From Phycisphaerales bacterium (GTDB taxonomy: Bacteria; Planctomycetota; Phycisphaerae; Phycisphaerales; SM1A02), in the NCBI GenBank assembly GCA_029245245.1, contig JAQWPT010000028.1:18676-82675 (forward strand): a DNA stretch of 64,000 nucleotides, in the 5' to 3' direction. Under the pieces are notes generated by a model, which had not been told where the DNA came from, did not search any database, and saw nothing but the letters and a program-made list of their open reading frames with translations. Positions 51,941 through 61,454 of the stretch are shown one piece after another. A program made the position numbers and the translations under genes. Position 1 is the stretch's first letter. Every line of letters begins with the position of its first letter.

Positions 51941-53662
51941 ATGCCTGCCCAGATTGCTGCTGCCCTGATCCTGAGTTCGCTCTCCGCGGAAGCCGGAACA
52001 CCTCGGTTCGAAGCTCCTGTCCGGATTGAAGCCGCAGGCAAACCCATCGACGTGACCACGGGTCATGCGGCGCCGTACCTGCGGGACATGGATGGCGACG
52101 GCAAGCGGGACCTGCTGGTAGGCGAGTTCGGAGACGGCACCTACACCGGGCCAGTCCACGAACCGGGGACCCCGGGACACGAGTGGGCCAACGGTCGACT
52201 TCGGATCTACCGCAACCATGGCGAGAACCGGAATCCGCGGTTCGAGGACTTTGAATACTTCCAGGCGGGGGGAACGGTCGCGGCCGTCCCGATCACCTGT
52301 TGCGTCAGCTTCGTCCCCCAGTTCATCGACTACGACAACGACGGAACCATCGACGTGCTCTCGGCCTCCTACCCCGGCGACATGTACCTGTTCAAGGGAT
52401 CAGGCGACGGAACCTGGGCCAAAGGAGTGCCGTTGATGAATGCCGACGGTGGCGTGCTGCTTCCCTGGAAGATGATCCCGGAAAAGTACCGAAAGCCCGG
52501 CAAGCCGGATCGACAGGATGTCCATTCAACGACCGCTGAACTGCACGACCTCGATGCCGACGGCGACCTGGACCTGCTCATCGGCTCCCGCCTCGACGGG
52601 TGCTTCAGCATCGAGAACACCGGAACCCGCTCAGAGCCTCGATGGTCGACGACCACCGTCCCGCTCACCACGATCGAGGGGACACCCATCGGTGGCTGGG
52701 ACTATGGCTCCAATGTCCATGTCTTCGACTGGGACCACGACGGGGCCAGCGACATCCTCGTTGGCAGCGAGGATGGCGGCGTCTTCTGGCACCGCAATGC
52801 AGGCGCCGACGACAAGCCACTCTACGGCCGGATGCAGGTACTCATTCCACCCATGACCCGCGACGAGATGTTTGCGAAACTCGAGTTGCCTGTCCGCAAT
52901 GGTTCGCGCTGCAAGGTCCACGCCACCGACTGGGACGGAGACGGTCTCACCGACCTGCTTGTCGGTGATTTCGGCTCGACCTGGCACCGGATCCGTGAAC
53001 TCACTCCCGAGCAGGTCCAGGAGCGTGAACGGATCGAGGCGGATATCAGCGAGCTTGGCGAAGAGGCCATGCCCCTCTGGAACGCAGACTCCCCGACCCC
53101 GGAACAGGCGACGCGGCGCGACGAGATCGATGTGGCCATGAGCCAGCTCTACGACCGGCTGGAAACACTGGAAACACATCGTCATGATTCACATGGATGG
53201 GTCTGGCTGTACCGGCAGCTCCCGGCAGCCACTCCGAATCAAGAGAGTGAGCCCACCGCCACGAACACGCACGGGCATGTCCGCATGACCTGCACGGCGT
53301 CCGCACCGGGAACGGGAGATCATCGGGTACGCTCGATCGATGTCCAGTTTCTCGTCGATCGGGGGTGGACGATCGCGCCGGCAACCGGGGGTGGGTGGTC
53401 CATTCCCACCGAACTGGATGTCTCGCTCTCCAAGGGCTACACGGTGCAATCCATCGACTGGCCGGAACCGCGGCAACAGAAGATCGACGGCGTGATCACC
53501 AGCGTGTACGAGGGGCCAATCACCATCAAGGTGCAGGTGGCCGCCGAAACATCCCCGGCTCCCGCCTCCTGCAACTACACGATTCACGGCAGTTGGCAGG
53601 CCTGCAGCACCCGGACCGGCATCTGCGTCCGTGGATCGACGGTGGTCACTGCCGGGTTCTAG
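51941..53662 (+). CDS. Exported VCBS/FG-GAP protein with C-terminal DsbD-like domain
   Basis: The 573-residue protein has a signal peptide (PAQIAAALILSSLSAEA). Four D-rich VCBS/FG-GAP repeats follow (LRDMDGDGKRDLLVGE, FIDYDNDGTIDVLSA, LHDLDADGDLDLLIGS, ATDWDGDGLTDLLVGDF), each with calcium-binding DxDxDG geometry and a beta-propeller rhythm. The last 120 residues (from about 455) resemble the N-terminal domain of DsbD, with GPITIKVQVAAETSP and a Cys pair in SWQACSTRTGIC. It may bind a thiol-redox partner at the surface. This domain combination is not one I recognise. Confidence 0.75.
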   Translation: MPAQIAAALILSSLSAEAGTPRFEAPVRIEAAGKPIDVTTGHAAPYLRDMDGDGKRDLLVGEFGDGTYTGPVHEPGTPGHEWANGRLRIYRNHGENRNPRFEDFEYFQAGGTVAAVPITCCVSFVPQFIDYDNDGTIDVLSASYPGDMYLFKGSGDGTWAKGVPLMNADGGVLLPWKMIPEKYRKPGKPDRQDVHSTTAELHDLDADGDLDLLIGSRLDGCFSIENTGTRSEPRWSTTTVPLTTIEGTPIGGWDYGSNVHVFDWDHDGASDILVGSEDGGVFWHRNAGADDKPLYGRMQVLIPPMTRDEMFAKLELPVRNGSRCKVHATDWDGDGLTDLLVGDFGSTWHRIRELTPEQVQERERIEADISELGEEAMPLWNADSPTPEQATRRDEIDVAMSQLYDRLETLETHRHDSHGWVWLYRQLPAATPNQESEPTATNTHGHVRMTCTASAPGTGDHRVRSIDVQFLVDRGWTIAPATGGGWSIPTELDVSLSKGYTVQSIDWPEPRQQKIDGVITSVYEGPITIKVQVAAETSPAPASCNYTIHGSWQACSTRTGICVRGSTVVTAGF

Positions 53663-53668
53663 TTGCGT

Positions 53669-54403
53669 TCAGTGCCCGAACACCATCGCCAGCAGAAGTG
53701 AGAAGACGAATCCCACGAAGAACATGGCGGACCCGACCGTGGTCTCACCCTGTTCGTGCGCCTCGACGAGCAGTTCCTCCGTCACCAGGTACAGCAGGGC
53801 CGCGGCACCGAAGGAGAGGATTCCGACCCGCCAATCGGCATCCAGTACCCCGAAGAGCAGGGCACCGGCCACGGCTCCGACCGGCACCAGCAGCCCGATC
53901 GCACACAGCCACGCACACGCACGGGCCTGGCCCAGTCCCCGGTTCGACAGCGTCATCGCCAACGAGAGACCAATGAAGAGCACCTCGAATGAAATGGCAA
54001 TCGTCAACATCCACCCGCTCGATTTCGCGAGTCCAAAGCCGATGCCGACGAGAAATCCATCGATCAGCAGATCCACTCCGGTGGCCATGAGCAGTCCCCT
54101 GGATCCACGGGGCGTTCCGCCAGCAGCGTCCTCTCCGCCCCCACGCTCATCGAGCATGCGGATCCCGAGGACCAGGCAGACACCGATGATGAATCCGATG
54201 AGCATCGGGCCCACACGGCCACCACGAATCATGACCGGCACCAGTTCAGTGGCCACGGCGGCAAACACGATGCCACTGGCAAGGTGCTGCATGGCGGAGC
54301 GGACCCGGACTCCCGGCGGCCGCCAGAGTGTCACCACGCTGCCGGCAACCATCGCGAGCACGGGAATCGCGGTCACAAGCAGGATGTCACTGATGGAGGA
54401 CAT
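53669..54403 (-). CDS. ZIP-family metal transporter-like membrane protein
   Basis: The 244-residue protein has eight membrane helices. The ZIP-like parts are AMQHLASGIVFAAVATELVPV and MATGVDLLIDGFLVGIGFGL (TM4), AISFEVLFIGLSLAMTLS (TM5) and LLYLVTEELLVEAHEQGE near the end. The usual HNxPEG and HExPHE-type metal motifs are replaced by DLLIDG and EVLFIG, so the metal specificity is uncertain. It may transport zinc, iron or manganese across the inner membrane. It converges on the VCBS gene and is divergent from the ketosynthase genes. Confidence 0.8.
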   Translation of the reverse strand: MSSISDILLVTAIPVLAMVAGSVVTLWRPPGVRVRSAMQHLASGIVFAAVATELVPVMIRGGRVGPMLIGFIIGVCLVLGIRMLDERGGGEDAAGGTPRGSRGLLMATGVDLLIDGFLVGIGFGLAKSSGWMLTIAISFEVLFIGLSLAMTLSNRGLGQARACAWLCAIGLLVPVGAVAGALLFGVLDADWRVGILSFGAAALLYLVTEELLVEAHEQGETTVGSAMFFVGFVFSLLLAMVFGH

Positions 54404-54469
54404 GTCGCCTTCGTGCTCCTGATCCCCCGAAATGCTCTCTCCTGGGGCCGCAGGCTACACTATCGCCTC

Positions 54470-55783
54470 ATGCGACGGCGAACCGTCATTTCCGGAGCAG
54501 GACCCATCAGCGCCCTGGGCGTCGGGCTCGATGCCCACTGGGATGCGATGTGCTCGGGCCGCAGTGGACTGCGACCCATGACCACCTTCGACCCGCAGTG
54601 GTATCCCTGCCACGTGGCGGGTGAACTCGATGCCGGCGCGTTCAAGGTGCGATCGATCGTACCCAAGTCCTACCGCAAGGCAGTGAAGGTCATGTGCCGG
54701 GATGTCGAACTCGCCATCGGCGCCGCGGCGGAAGCAATCATGCACGCGAATCTCCAGACCCCGGGCGTGGACCACGAGCGTGGATACCCGATCAAGTCGG
54801 AACGGCTCGGATGCCACATCGGTTCCGGACTCATTGCAGCCGATGTCAACGAGTTGACGACTGCCTTCGTCTCCAGTCGCGGTGATGACGGAGAAGTCGA
54901 TCTCAGAGCATGGGGCACCACCGGCATGGAGAACCTCACGCCACTGTGGCTGCTGAAGTACCTGCCGAACATGCTGGCCTGCCACGTGACGATCGTGCAC
55001 GACTGCCGTGGCCCCAGCAACACCATCACCTGCGCCGAGTCCAGCAGCGCCCTGTCACTGGGTGAATCGATGCGGGTGATCGAGCGTGGTGCCGCCGATG
55101 CGTGCCTGACCGGCGGTGCGGAATCAAAACTCAACCCCTTGAACTACTACCGCCAGTTCTGCGCCGGGCGTCTCGCCGAGGCCCGTGGCCTGGAACCGGA
55201 CGACGTGGTGCGACCCTTCGCCAGCGATGCACTCGGTACGGCCCTGGGTGAAGGCGGAGGCCTGCTGGTTCTCGAGGACCTCGAGCACTGCACGCAACGC
55301 GGCGGCACGCCCCTGGCTGAAGTCCTCGGCTATGCAGCGACACAGTCACCGGATCATGATGGCCTGGGCGCCACGGCCGAGGACATCGCCGCCGCCATGA
55401 CCCTGGCCCTCGACAGTGCCGGGGTCGACCCATCCGGTGTCGACGCGATCGTCCCCTTCGGCTGTGGTATCCCTGCCATCGATGCCGCCGAGGCCGAGGC
55501 GATTCAAACCGTCTTCGGCGATCGGGCCTCCGACATCGAACTTGTGCTCACCGTGCCCTTCACCGGCAACTGCAACGCCGGCAACGGCACGATCCAACTC
55601 GCCGTAGCCACTCGATGCCTGCAGGCACAATCCCTGCCGGCAAGGATGAACACCGGTACGCTCACCGGGGACCTGAAGGCCGGTCCCTGCGATGCCCGTG
55701 ATGCGGCGTTGCAGACCATGCTGGTGCTCAGCGCCAGCCAGGGCGGCCAGAACACCGCCGTACTGCTGGGGAGAACCGGATGA
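54470..55783 (+). CDS. Ketosynthase-like protein lacking catalytic histidines (chain-length-factor-like)
   Basis: The 437-residue protein has the thiolase-like fold of FabF-type ketosynthases (TVISGAGPISALGVGLDAHW at the N-terminus, CRGPSNTITCAESSSALSLG in the middle). Cys188 is in place, but the two histidines of the Cys-His-His triad are missing: the usual AHGT reads PFGC (Phe330) and the usual GHxxxAAG reads GNCNAGNG (Asn367). This is the pattern of ketosynthase-beta/chain-length-factor subunits, except that the cysteine is kept. It overlaps the active ketosynthase gene by 4 bases and probably forms a heterodimer with it. An ATG at 54470 is used; the start is the first in frame after the divergent transporter. 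Confidence 0.85.
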   Translation: MRRRTVISGAGPISALGVGLDAHWDAMCSGRSGLRPMTTFDPQWYPCHVAGELDAGAFKVRSIVPKSYRKAVKVMCRDVELAIGAAAEAIMHANLQTPGVDHERGYPIKSERLGCHIGSGLIAADVNELTTAFVSSRGDDGEVDLRAWGTTGMENLTPLWLLKYLPNMLACHVTIVHDCRGPSNTITCAESSSALSLGESMRVIERGAADACLTGGAESKLNPLNYYRQFCAGRLAEARGLEPDDVVRPFASDALGTALGEGGGLLVLEDLEHCTQRGGTPLAEVLGYAATQSPDHDGLGATAEDIAAAMTLALDSAGVDPSGVDAIVPFGCGIPAIDAAEAEAIQTVFGDRASDIELVLTVPFTGNCNAGNGTIQLAVATRCLQAQSLPARMNTGTLTGDLKAGPCDARDAALQTMLVLSASQGGQNTAVLLGRTG

Positions 55784-57096
55784 GCAAGCGATCTCGAATC
55801 GTGGTCACCGGCGCCGGCTGGGTCACGCCCATGGGGCACGACCTGGAATCGGTCTGGACGCGACTGCTGGCCGGTGAAACCGACGTGGCGACGATCGACC
55901 GCTTCGATGCCAGCACCTTTCCAACCACGTTCGCTTCACAGGTCCGCAACTACGACTGGACCGGGTTCGTCGATGATGCCGCCCTGCACGGTCATCCCGG
56001 CAAGCACACCCAGTTCGCTCTGGGGGCCGCGCGGCAGGCCTGGGACGCCTCCGGGCTCGGCGATGTCTCGACGCTCAACCGGCACCGCATCGGCATCTAC
56101 CTGGGCGCCGGCGAAGGCGTGCTCGACTTCACCAGCTACCAGCGGGCCTCGCTGGCAGCCTGGCAGGAGGATGCAGGCGTGGTCGACACCGTCCAGTGGG
56201 GCGACGCCGCCAGCCGCTTCCTCGACGGCATCGGGGAAGTCGAACAGGAACCCAACATGCCTGCCTCGCACATCTCCCGCGAGTTCGGCCTGCGAGGCCC
56301 CGTCTACAACTGCCTGACGGCCTGCGCCGCCAGCACCCAGGCCATCGGCGAAGCCGCCTCCATCATCCAGCGAGGCGACGCGGACGTGATGGTCAGTGGC
56401 GGCACCCACACCATGCTGCACGTGCTGGGGGTGACCGGCTTCAACCGGCTCACCGCCATGTCCACCCGCAACGACAGCCCGACGACCGCCTCTCGTCCCT
56501 TCAGTCGTTCACGCGACGGATTCGTCATGGGCGAGGGTTCAGGCATCATCGTCATGGAAACACTCGAGCATGCCGAGGCGCGGGGCGCAAACATCCTCGG
56601 CGAGATCCGTGGCTTCGGATCCACCGCCGATGCCTATCGCATCACCGACATGCATCCCGAAGGACGTGGACCCGGCGATGCGATTTCCCAGGCACTTGAA
56701 CATGCCGGCATCGATCCGGAGTCCAGACTTGATGATGGTCGTCCGCCCGTGCAGTACATCTCCGCCCACGGCACGAGTACGAGCGAGAACGACTCCATTG
56801 AGACCAGGGCCGTGAAGCGGGTCTTTGGCGATCTGGCCCCGGAGATCCCCATGACGAGCATCAAGTCGATGATGGGGCACCTCATCTGCGCCGCCGGCGC
56901 GGTGGAGTTCATCACCTGCCTGATGATTCTTCGTGACCACGTGATCCCCCCCACGATCAACCTGCAGGACCCGGATCCGGAGCTGGATCTGGACTACGTG
57001 CCGAACGTCAAGCGTGAAGCCCAGGTCGACACCTGCCTGAGCAACTCCTTCGGCTTTGGTGGCCAGAACGACACCCTGGTCGTCTCCCGCTTCTGA
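55780..57096 (+). CDS. Beta-ketoacyl-ACP synthase II-type (active partner)
   Basis: The 438-residue protein has a complete triad: Cys182 in TACAAS, His330 in SAHGTSTSEND and His367 in KSMMGHLICAAG. It is a FabF/KAS II-type condensing enzyme, which in normal fatty acid synthesis elongates acyl-ACP with malonyl-ACP. The 4-base overlap with the histidine-less partner suggests an obligate pair, as in type II polyketide or aryl-polyene-like systems, rather than housekeeping FabF. No ACP, ketoreductase or dehydratase gene adjoins it. Confidence 0.92.
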   Translation: MSKRSRIVVTGAGWVTPMGHDLESVWTRLLAGETDVATIDRFDASTFPTTFASQVRNYDWTGFVDDAALHGHPGKHTQFALGAARQAWDASGLGDVSTLNRHRIGIYLGAGEGVLDFTSYQRASLAAWQEDAGVVDTVQWGDAASRFLDGIGEVEQEPNMPASHISREFGLRGPVYNCLTACAASTQAIGEAASIIQRGDADVMVSGGTHTMLHVLGVTGFNRLTAMSTRNDSPTTASRPFSRSRDGFVMGEGSGIIVMETLEHAEARGANILGEIRGFGSTADAYRITDMHPEGRGPGDAISQALEHAGIDPESRLDDGRPPVQYISAHGTSTSENDSIETRAVKRVFGDLAPEIPMTSIKSMMGHLICAAGAVEFITCLMILRDHVIPPTINLQDPDPELDLDYVPNVKREAQVDTCLSNSFGFGGQNDTLVVSRF

Positions 57097-57100
57097 TCTC

Positions 57101-57895
57101 GTGGAACGACTGGACACCATCGAGGAACTGGCTGCCCACCACGGATGCGGGCTTGTTCCCACCATGGGCGCCCTCCACCAAGGACACTGCTCGCTCATCG
57201 AGGCGATGCGGCGCGAGTCCGACGACGTCGTCGTATCCGTGTTCGTGAACCCGACCCAGTTCAACGACCCCGCCGACCTCGACCGCTACCCTCGCACCCT
57301 CGAAGCGGACCTTGCCGCTGCAGAAGCCGCGGGAGCAACGGCCGTGTTCACACCACCAGCCGACACCATCTATCCACTGGACCGGGAAACCTGGCAGCCA
57401 CCCCTTCCACGGGTTGCAACTGCGCCGAAACTCGAGGACGCCTGTCGACCAGGTCACTTCGCGGGCGTGTGCAAGGTGGTCGCCCGACTCTTCGACCTCG
57501 CCCGACCGTCATTGGCCGTCTTCGGTGAGAAGGACTGGCAGCAGATGCTGGTACTCGAGGCGATGGTGGCCGAGCATCCCGATCGATGGGGTGCGTTGCA
57601 ACTGCGGCGCGGTGCGACGATCCGCGAACCGGATGGCCTGGCGTTGAGCAGTCGCAATGCGCTGCTGTCACCGGAGCACCGTGAACGCGCCCTGGGCCTG
57701 TCACGCGCCCTGGCCGTCGCCGACGACGGCGAAGCCGCCATGCGGGCGGTACTGGACGACCACGGACTTGAGACCGAGTACGCGGTGATCCGCGATGCCA
57801 CGACGCTTGAAGCGACGCAGGTGGATCGACCGGTCCGGGCGCTGATCGCCGCCGGGCTCGAAGGCATCCGCCTCATCGACAACGACGCCTGCTGA
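57101..57895 (+). CDS. panC: Pantothenate synthetase
   Basis: The 264-residue protein has the class I synthetase-like GLVPTMGALHQGHCSLIEAM, FVNPTQFNDPADLDRYPRT, the GEKDWQQMLVLEAM segment and RNALLSPEHR. It ligates pantoate and beta-alanine to pantothenate with ATP. The GTG at 57101, four bases after the ketosynthase stop, is used; an upstream TTG lies inside the ketosynthase gene. At 264 residues it is a little shorter than average. No panB or panD is nearby. Confidence 0.94.
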   Translation: MERLDTIEELAAHHGCGLVPTMGALHQGHCSLIEAMRRESDDVVVSVFVNPTQFNDPADLDRYPRTLEADLAAAEAAGATAVFTPPADTIYPLDRETWQPPLPRVATAPKLEDACRPGHFAGVCKVVARLFDLARPSLAVFGEKDWQQMLVLEAMVAEHPDRWGALQLRRGATIREPDGLALSSRNALLSPEHRERALGLSRALAVADDGEAAMRAVLDDHGLETEYAVIRDATTLEATQVDRPVRALIAAGLEGIRLIDNDAC

Positions 57896-57898
57896 GAA

Positions 57899-58768
57899 TC
57901 AGTCGCTGGCGAACGCATCCCGATGCGCGAGGGTCCACTCGTAGACCGAGGTGGCCGGGCGACCGGCCAGTCGCTGAAACGTATCCGTCACCAGGTCGGC
58001 CTTGCCATTGCGCATCTGCCGGAAGTGGCAGAGCACCTGGAGTTCCAGGTCCTCGGCCGGGAAACCATACTCGATGAGCATGGCGGCAAACTCCTTCTCC
58101 GGCATGTCGACGTAGGTGATCGTCTGCTCAAGCGCCCGGCCCATCTCGGCTGCGACCTGGGCGTAGGTCAGTGCCTCGGGACCAGTGATCTCGAGGTTTG
58201 CCCCCATCCACTTCGCGGGATCGTCCTGCAGCACGATCGCCGCGGCATCGACGCAATCACCAAGTGCCACCATGCCGATGTGGCCTTCGCCGGCGGAACC
58301 GTACATGCTCTGTTCTTCCCGGATTCCTTCCACCTGACTCAGCAGGTTTGTCTCCATGACAGTCTGCGGTGACACGAGGGCCCACGGCACGCCGCTGGAT
58401 GCAAGCGCTTCGATCGACGCCTGGTGCTGGATGTCGAGTTGATCTCCCTCGTGCCGGACCGCGCCATAGAGTTTCACGACCTGATCGATGCCAGCCGCCG
58501 CCGCCGCCTCGACGGCCGCGATCTCGCGCCGCCCCAGTTCCGGATGCATGGGGCTGACCAGGAACATGCGATCGGCACGTTCCATCAGGGCAGGCAGCGA
58601 TTCCGGATCGTCGAGATCACCGACCACCCCGGTGACATGACCCCGGGTCATCTTCTCTGCGCTGGATTCGCTGCGAGTCATGGCCAGGACGTCCGCGCCG
58701 GCACGGTCGAGTGATTCGACCACGCCGGATCCGAACATGCCAGTGGCCCCGGTGACAAGTACCGTCAT
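57899..58768 (-). CDS. NmrA-like NAD(P)-binding protein
   Basis: The ATG at 58768 has AAGGAG eight bases away and starts directly with a Rossmann motif, MTVLVTGATGMFGSGVVESL. The 289-residue product resembles the NmrA/atypical SDR family (FLVSPMHPELGRREIAAVEA, WALVSPQTVMETNLLSQ), with NAD(P)H:quinone reductase-like members as the closest in appearance. It lacks the YxxxK catalytic pair of classical SDRs. It converges on panC, with three bases between stops. Confidence 0.82.
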   Translation of the reverse strand: MTVLVTGATGMFGSGVVESLDRAGADVLAMTRSESSAEKMTRGHVTGVVGDLDDPESLPALMERADRMFLVSPMHPELGRREIAAVEAAAAAGIDQVVKLYGAVRHEGDQLDIQHQASIEALASSGVPWALVSPQTVMETNLLSQVEGIREEQSMYGSAGEGHIGMVALGDCVDAAAIVLQDDPAKWMGANLEITGPEALTYAQVAAEMGRALEQTITYVDMPEKEFAAMLIEYGFPAEDLELQVLCHFRQMRNGKADLVTDTFQRLAGRPATSVYEWTLAHRDAFASD

Positions 58769-58796
58769 TTGCGTCACTCCTTGCTGAGAAGGTACT

Positions 58797-59262
58797 TCAT
58801 CTGAAACCGGCTCGTTTCCCTGCAGGGGAACGGGCCGGCTTCTCCATGCTGGAGAAAGTCCGGAGCGGCTCACGGAAGAAGACGATGTCTTCGCCAGCGT
58901 TGCCGCAGAAGGTGTTGTCCATCAGCACCGGGGCATCGTCCAGGGAACTCACCGACATGCACGAAACTGCCGTAGGAACCGGGCTGGAGCAGGATGGTGT
59001 CACCGTTTGAGGCCGCGTAGATCGCGGCCTGGATTGTTGGATACTCGGACGGTACTTCCAGGAGTGAGTCGTCGAACCAGGGCTTTCCCTCGTCGGCGGG
59101 ATCTTCCTTGCCGGGCTCCGTGTCCTCATCGAAGAGGCCGGGGTCGGAGGGAAGATCGGTGTTGAAGAAGGACCCGTCAGCCAAGGCATGCTGCCCGGCG
59201 AACCCGAAAAGACCGATAGCGAGGCCCAGTGCCCGCAGGCTGGTTTGATGATCGCGTTTCAT
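58797..59262 (-). pseudogene. Decayed beta-helix secreted protein (relic of the metalloprotease C-terminal module family)
   Basis: From the ATG at 59262 a signal peptide (SLRALGLAIGLFGFAGQHALA) and VPSEYPTIQAAIYAASNGDT match the start of the beta-helix module of the two metalloproteases. At about 58955-58965 the frame is lost; the next frame (downstream on the minus strand) then reads SSLDDAPVLMDNTFCGNAGE before stopping at 58797, as in the end of such a helix. The middle of the helix is missing as well. It is therefore a truncated, frameshifted copy. Confidence 0.65.
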
Positions 59263-59437
59263 GATATTGACCCAAGGTGGTTTGCCCTTGCACCCACAAC
59301 TTGGCTGCTTGGGCCGGCCCGTGTGCTGAATCCAACGAAATTCCGCTGGACGGTGGATCAGGCTCATACCCGCAGGAATACGCACCCATGAATGCTAGAA
59401 TGATGGATCACCCAGTTGGCATTCCCCGGAGATTCCC

Positions 59438-60814
59438 ATGACCACGGCAACCACCAGCACCCTTGAATCGATCAATCCCGCCACCAACGAACCCATCGGC
59501 TCGGTACCCGTCACCCCCGTGGGTGAGATCGATGCGGTCGTCGCCCGTGCCCGCAATGCCCAGGCTGCATGGGCAGCACTCTCGACCGCCCAGCGGGTCG
59601 AGATGCTTCGCCCCGTGGCCAAGGCCATCGAAGCCCGGGCCGATGAACTCGGCGACCTGATGACCGCGGAGATGGGCAAGCCGCTGGCCGAAGGACGCGG
59701 TGAGGCCGCCTACGCCGCATCGTGCGTCCCAGGCGCACTCGACTCGATCATGGAGTCTCTCGCCCCCGAGCACCTCGAGGACAAGGCGGTCGAGACCACC
59801 CTCTACTACGACCCGTTCGGTGTCTGCGGTGTGATCACACCATGGAACTTCCCCTTCCTCATGCCACAGCAGACCGTGCTGCCCGCCCTCGTCGCCGGCA
59901 ACACCGTGGTGATGAAGCCCTCGGAGGAGACGCCACTGACCGGCCAGGCCTTCGCGGACATCTACAACGAGTTCCTGCCCGAGGGTGTACTGCAGATCAT
60001 CCACGGCGACGGAGAGCAGGGCCGGGCCCTCGTGCAATCGGACGTGAACCTCATCGCCTTCGTCGGCAGCCGCGCCACGGGACAGCACATCCTGCAGTCT
60101 GCCGGTGGTGGACTGAAGCGGGTCATCCTGGAACTCGGTGGCAAGGACCCGATGATCGTGCTCGATGACGCGGACGTCGATGCCGCTGCGGACTTCGCCG
60201 TCTTCAACTCCTTCCGCAACTGCGGCCAGGTCTGCGTCAGCACGGAGCGGATCTACGTTGAAGATGGAATCGCCGAACGATTCGAGCAGGCCGTGATCAA
60301 GCGAGTCGGCGACTTCGTCGTTGGCGACGGGGCCGATGAGGCCACCACGCACGGACCGATGGTCAGTACCCGGCAGAAACGCATCGTGGTCGATCAACTG
60401 GAAACCGCCAAGCAGCAGGGCGCCGTCGTCGCCTGTGGTGACACGCCCATGGACGGCAACTACGTGGCCCCGACCGTGCTGACGGGCCTGAACCATGACA
60501 TGGACATCATGCACGCCGAAACCTTTGGTCCCATCGCCTGCATCATGCGGGTCAAAAGCGAGGACGAAGCGCTGCAACTGGCCAACGACACTCCCTACGG
60601 ACTCGGCGCTGCCGTCTTCAGCGAGAACATGGAGCGGGCCGGCAACGTCGCCCGGCAGATGACTGCCGGCATGATCGGCATCAACAAGGGATGCGGCGGC
60701 GCCAAGGGATCTCCATGGGTCGGAGCCCGGCAGTCGGGCTACGGGTTTCATGGTGGCACCCACGGAAACCGGCAGTTCACCCAGGTCCGCATCGTGAGCG
60801 TCCCGAAATCCTGA
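59438..60814 (+). CDS. gabD: Aldehyde dehydrogenase, succinate-semialdehyde type
   Basis: The 458-residue protein has the ALDH catalytic Cys266 in FRNCGQVC, Glu232 in LELGGKDP, the cofactor segment [17 protein letters not shown] and KPSEETP. The short N-terminus without an extended arm and the overall layout fit the GabD1-type succinate-semialdehyde dehydrogenases, which oxidise the aldehyde to succinate with NAD(P). The GGAG at 59428 precedes the ATG with six-base spacing. A TAGAAT -10-like hexamer is at 59396-59401. It is separate from the decayed gene upstream and lies 7 bases before nadD. Confidence 0.88.
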   Translation: MTTATTSTLESINPATNEPIGSVPVTPVGEIDAVVARARNAQAAWAALSTAQRVEMLRPVAKAIEARADELGDLMTAEMGKPLAEGRGEAAYAASCVPGALDSIMESLAPEHLEDKAVETTLYYDPFGVCGVITPWNFPFLMPQQTVLPALVAGNTVVMKPSEETPLTGQAFADIYNEFLPEGVLQIIHGDGEQGRALVQSDVNLIAFVGSRATGQHILQSAGGGLKRVILELGGKDPMIVLDDADVDAAADFAVFNSFRNCGQVCVSTERIYVEDGIAERFEQAVIKRVGDFVVGDGADEATTHGPMVSTRQKRIVVDQLETAKQQGAVVACGDTPMDGNYVAPTVLTGLNHDMDIMHAETFGPIACIMRVKSEDEALQLANDTPYGLGAAVFSENMERAGNVARQMTAGMIGINKGCGGAKGSPWVGARQSGYGFHGGTHGNRQFTQVRIVSVPKS

Positions 60815-60821
60815 CCGGCTG

Positions 60822-61454
60822 ATGAACGACACGGCGACCATCCTGCTTTTCGGTGGCACATTCGATCCGCCAACGCGGGCGCATGCAATGCTGCCGCCAA
60901 GGGCCGCCGAACTCATCGGCGCCGAGCAGCTTCTCTACGTGCCCGCAGCGATCAGCCCTCACAAACTCGACCAGGTACCGACTCCGGCTGACCATCGAGT
61001 CGCCATGCTTGGGCTCGCCCTGGACAAAGTCGAGAATGTGCAGGTCCGGACCATGGAACTGGATCGCGATGGCCCCAGTTACAGCGTGGACACGGTGCGC
61101 TCGCTTCGCGAGGAGTTCCACGACGGCACGGTGCTTCGCCTGCTCATCGGTGACGACCAGGCCGTAGCCTTTCACCGGTGGAAGGACTGGAAGGCCATCA
61201 TCGACCTCGCCGAACCACTGGTGCTGCCACGCGGATACGACTCCCCCGAAGGGTTTGCGGATGCCATGCGTGCCTGCGGGGGCGGATGGAACGACTCGGA
61301 GATCGAACAGTGGTGCCGGAGGCGACTGGATCTGCCCTGCATGACGATGTGCTCCCAGGAGGTCCGGTTTCAACTGGAATCCGGTGGAGAAGCCGATGAA
61401 GAACTCGACCCGGATGTCAGGAAGTACATTCGGGACCAGGGTCTCTACCGATGA
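60822..61454 (+). CDS. nadD: Nicotinate-nucleotide adenylyltransferase
   Basis: The 210-residue protein has the nucleotidyltransferase signature GGTFDPPTRAH near the start and the middle SYSVDTVRSLREEF. Near the end the usual SSTxIR motif reads CSQEVR, though the helical tail DPDVRKYIRDQGLY is standard. It joins NaMN and ATP to form deamido-NAD. The product is somewhat divergent, so the annotation is by overall pattern. It overlaps rimO by 4 bases. Confidence 0.85.
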   Translation: MNDTATILLFGGTFDPPTRAHAMLPPRAAELIGAEQLLYVPAAISPHKLDQVPTPADHRVAMLGLALDKVENVQVRTMELDRDGPSYSVDTVRSLREEFHDGTVLRLLIGDDQAVAFHRWKDWKAIIDLAEPLVLPRGYDSPEGFADAMRACGGGWNDSEIEQWCRRRLDLPCMTMCSQEVRFQLESGGEADEELDPDVRKYIRDQGLYR

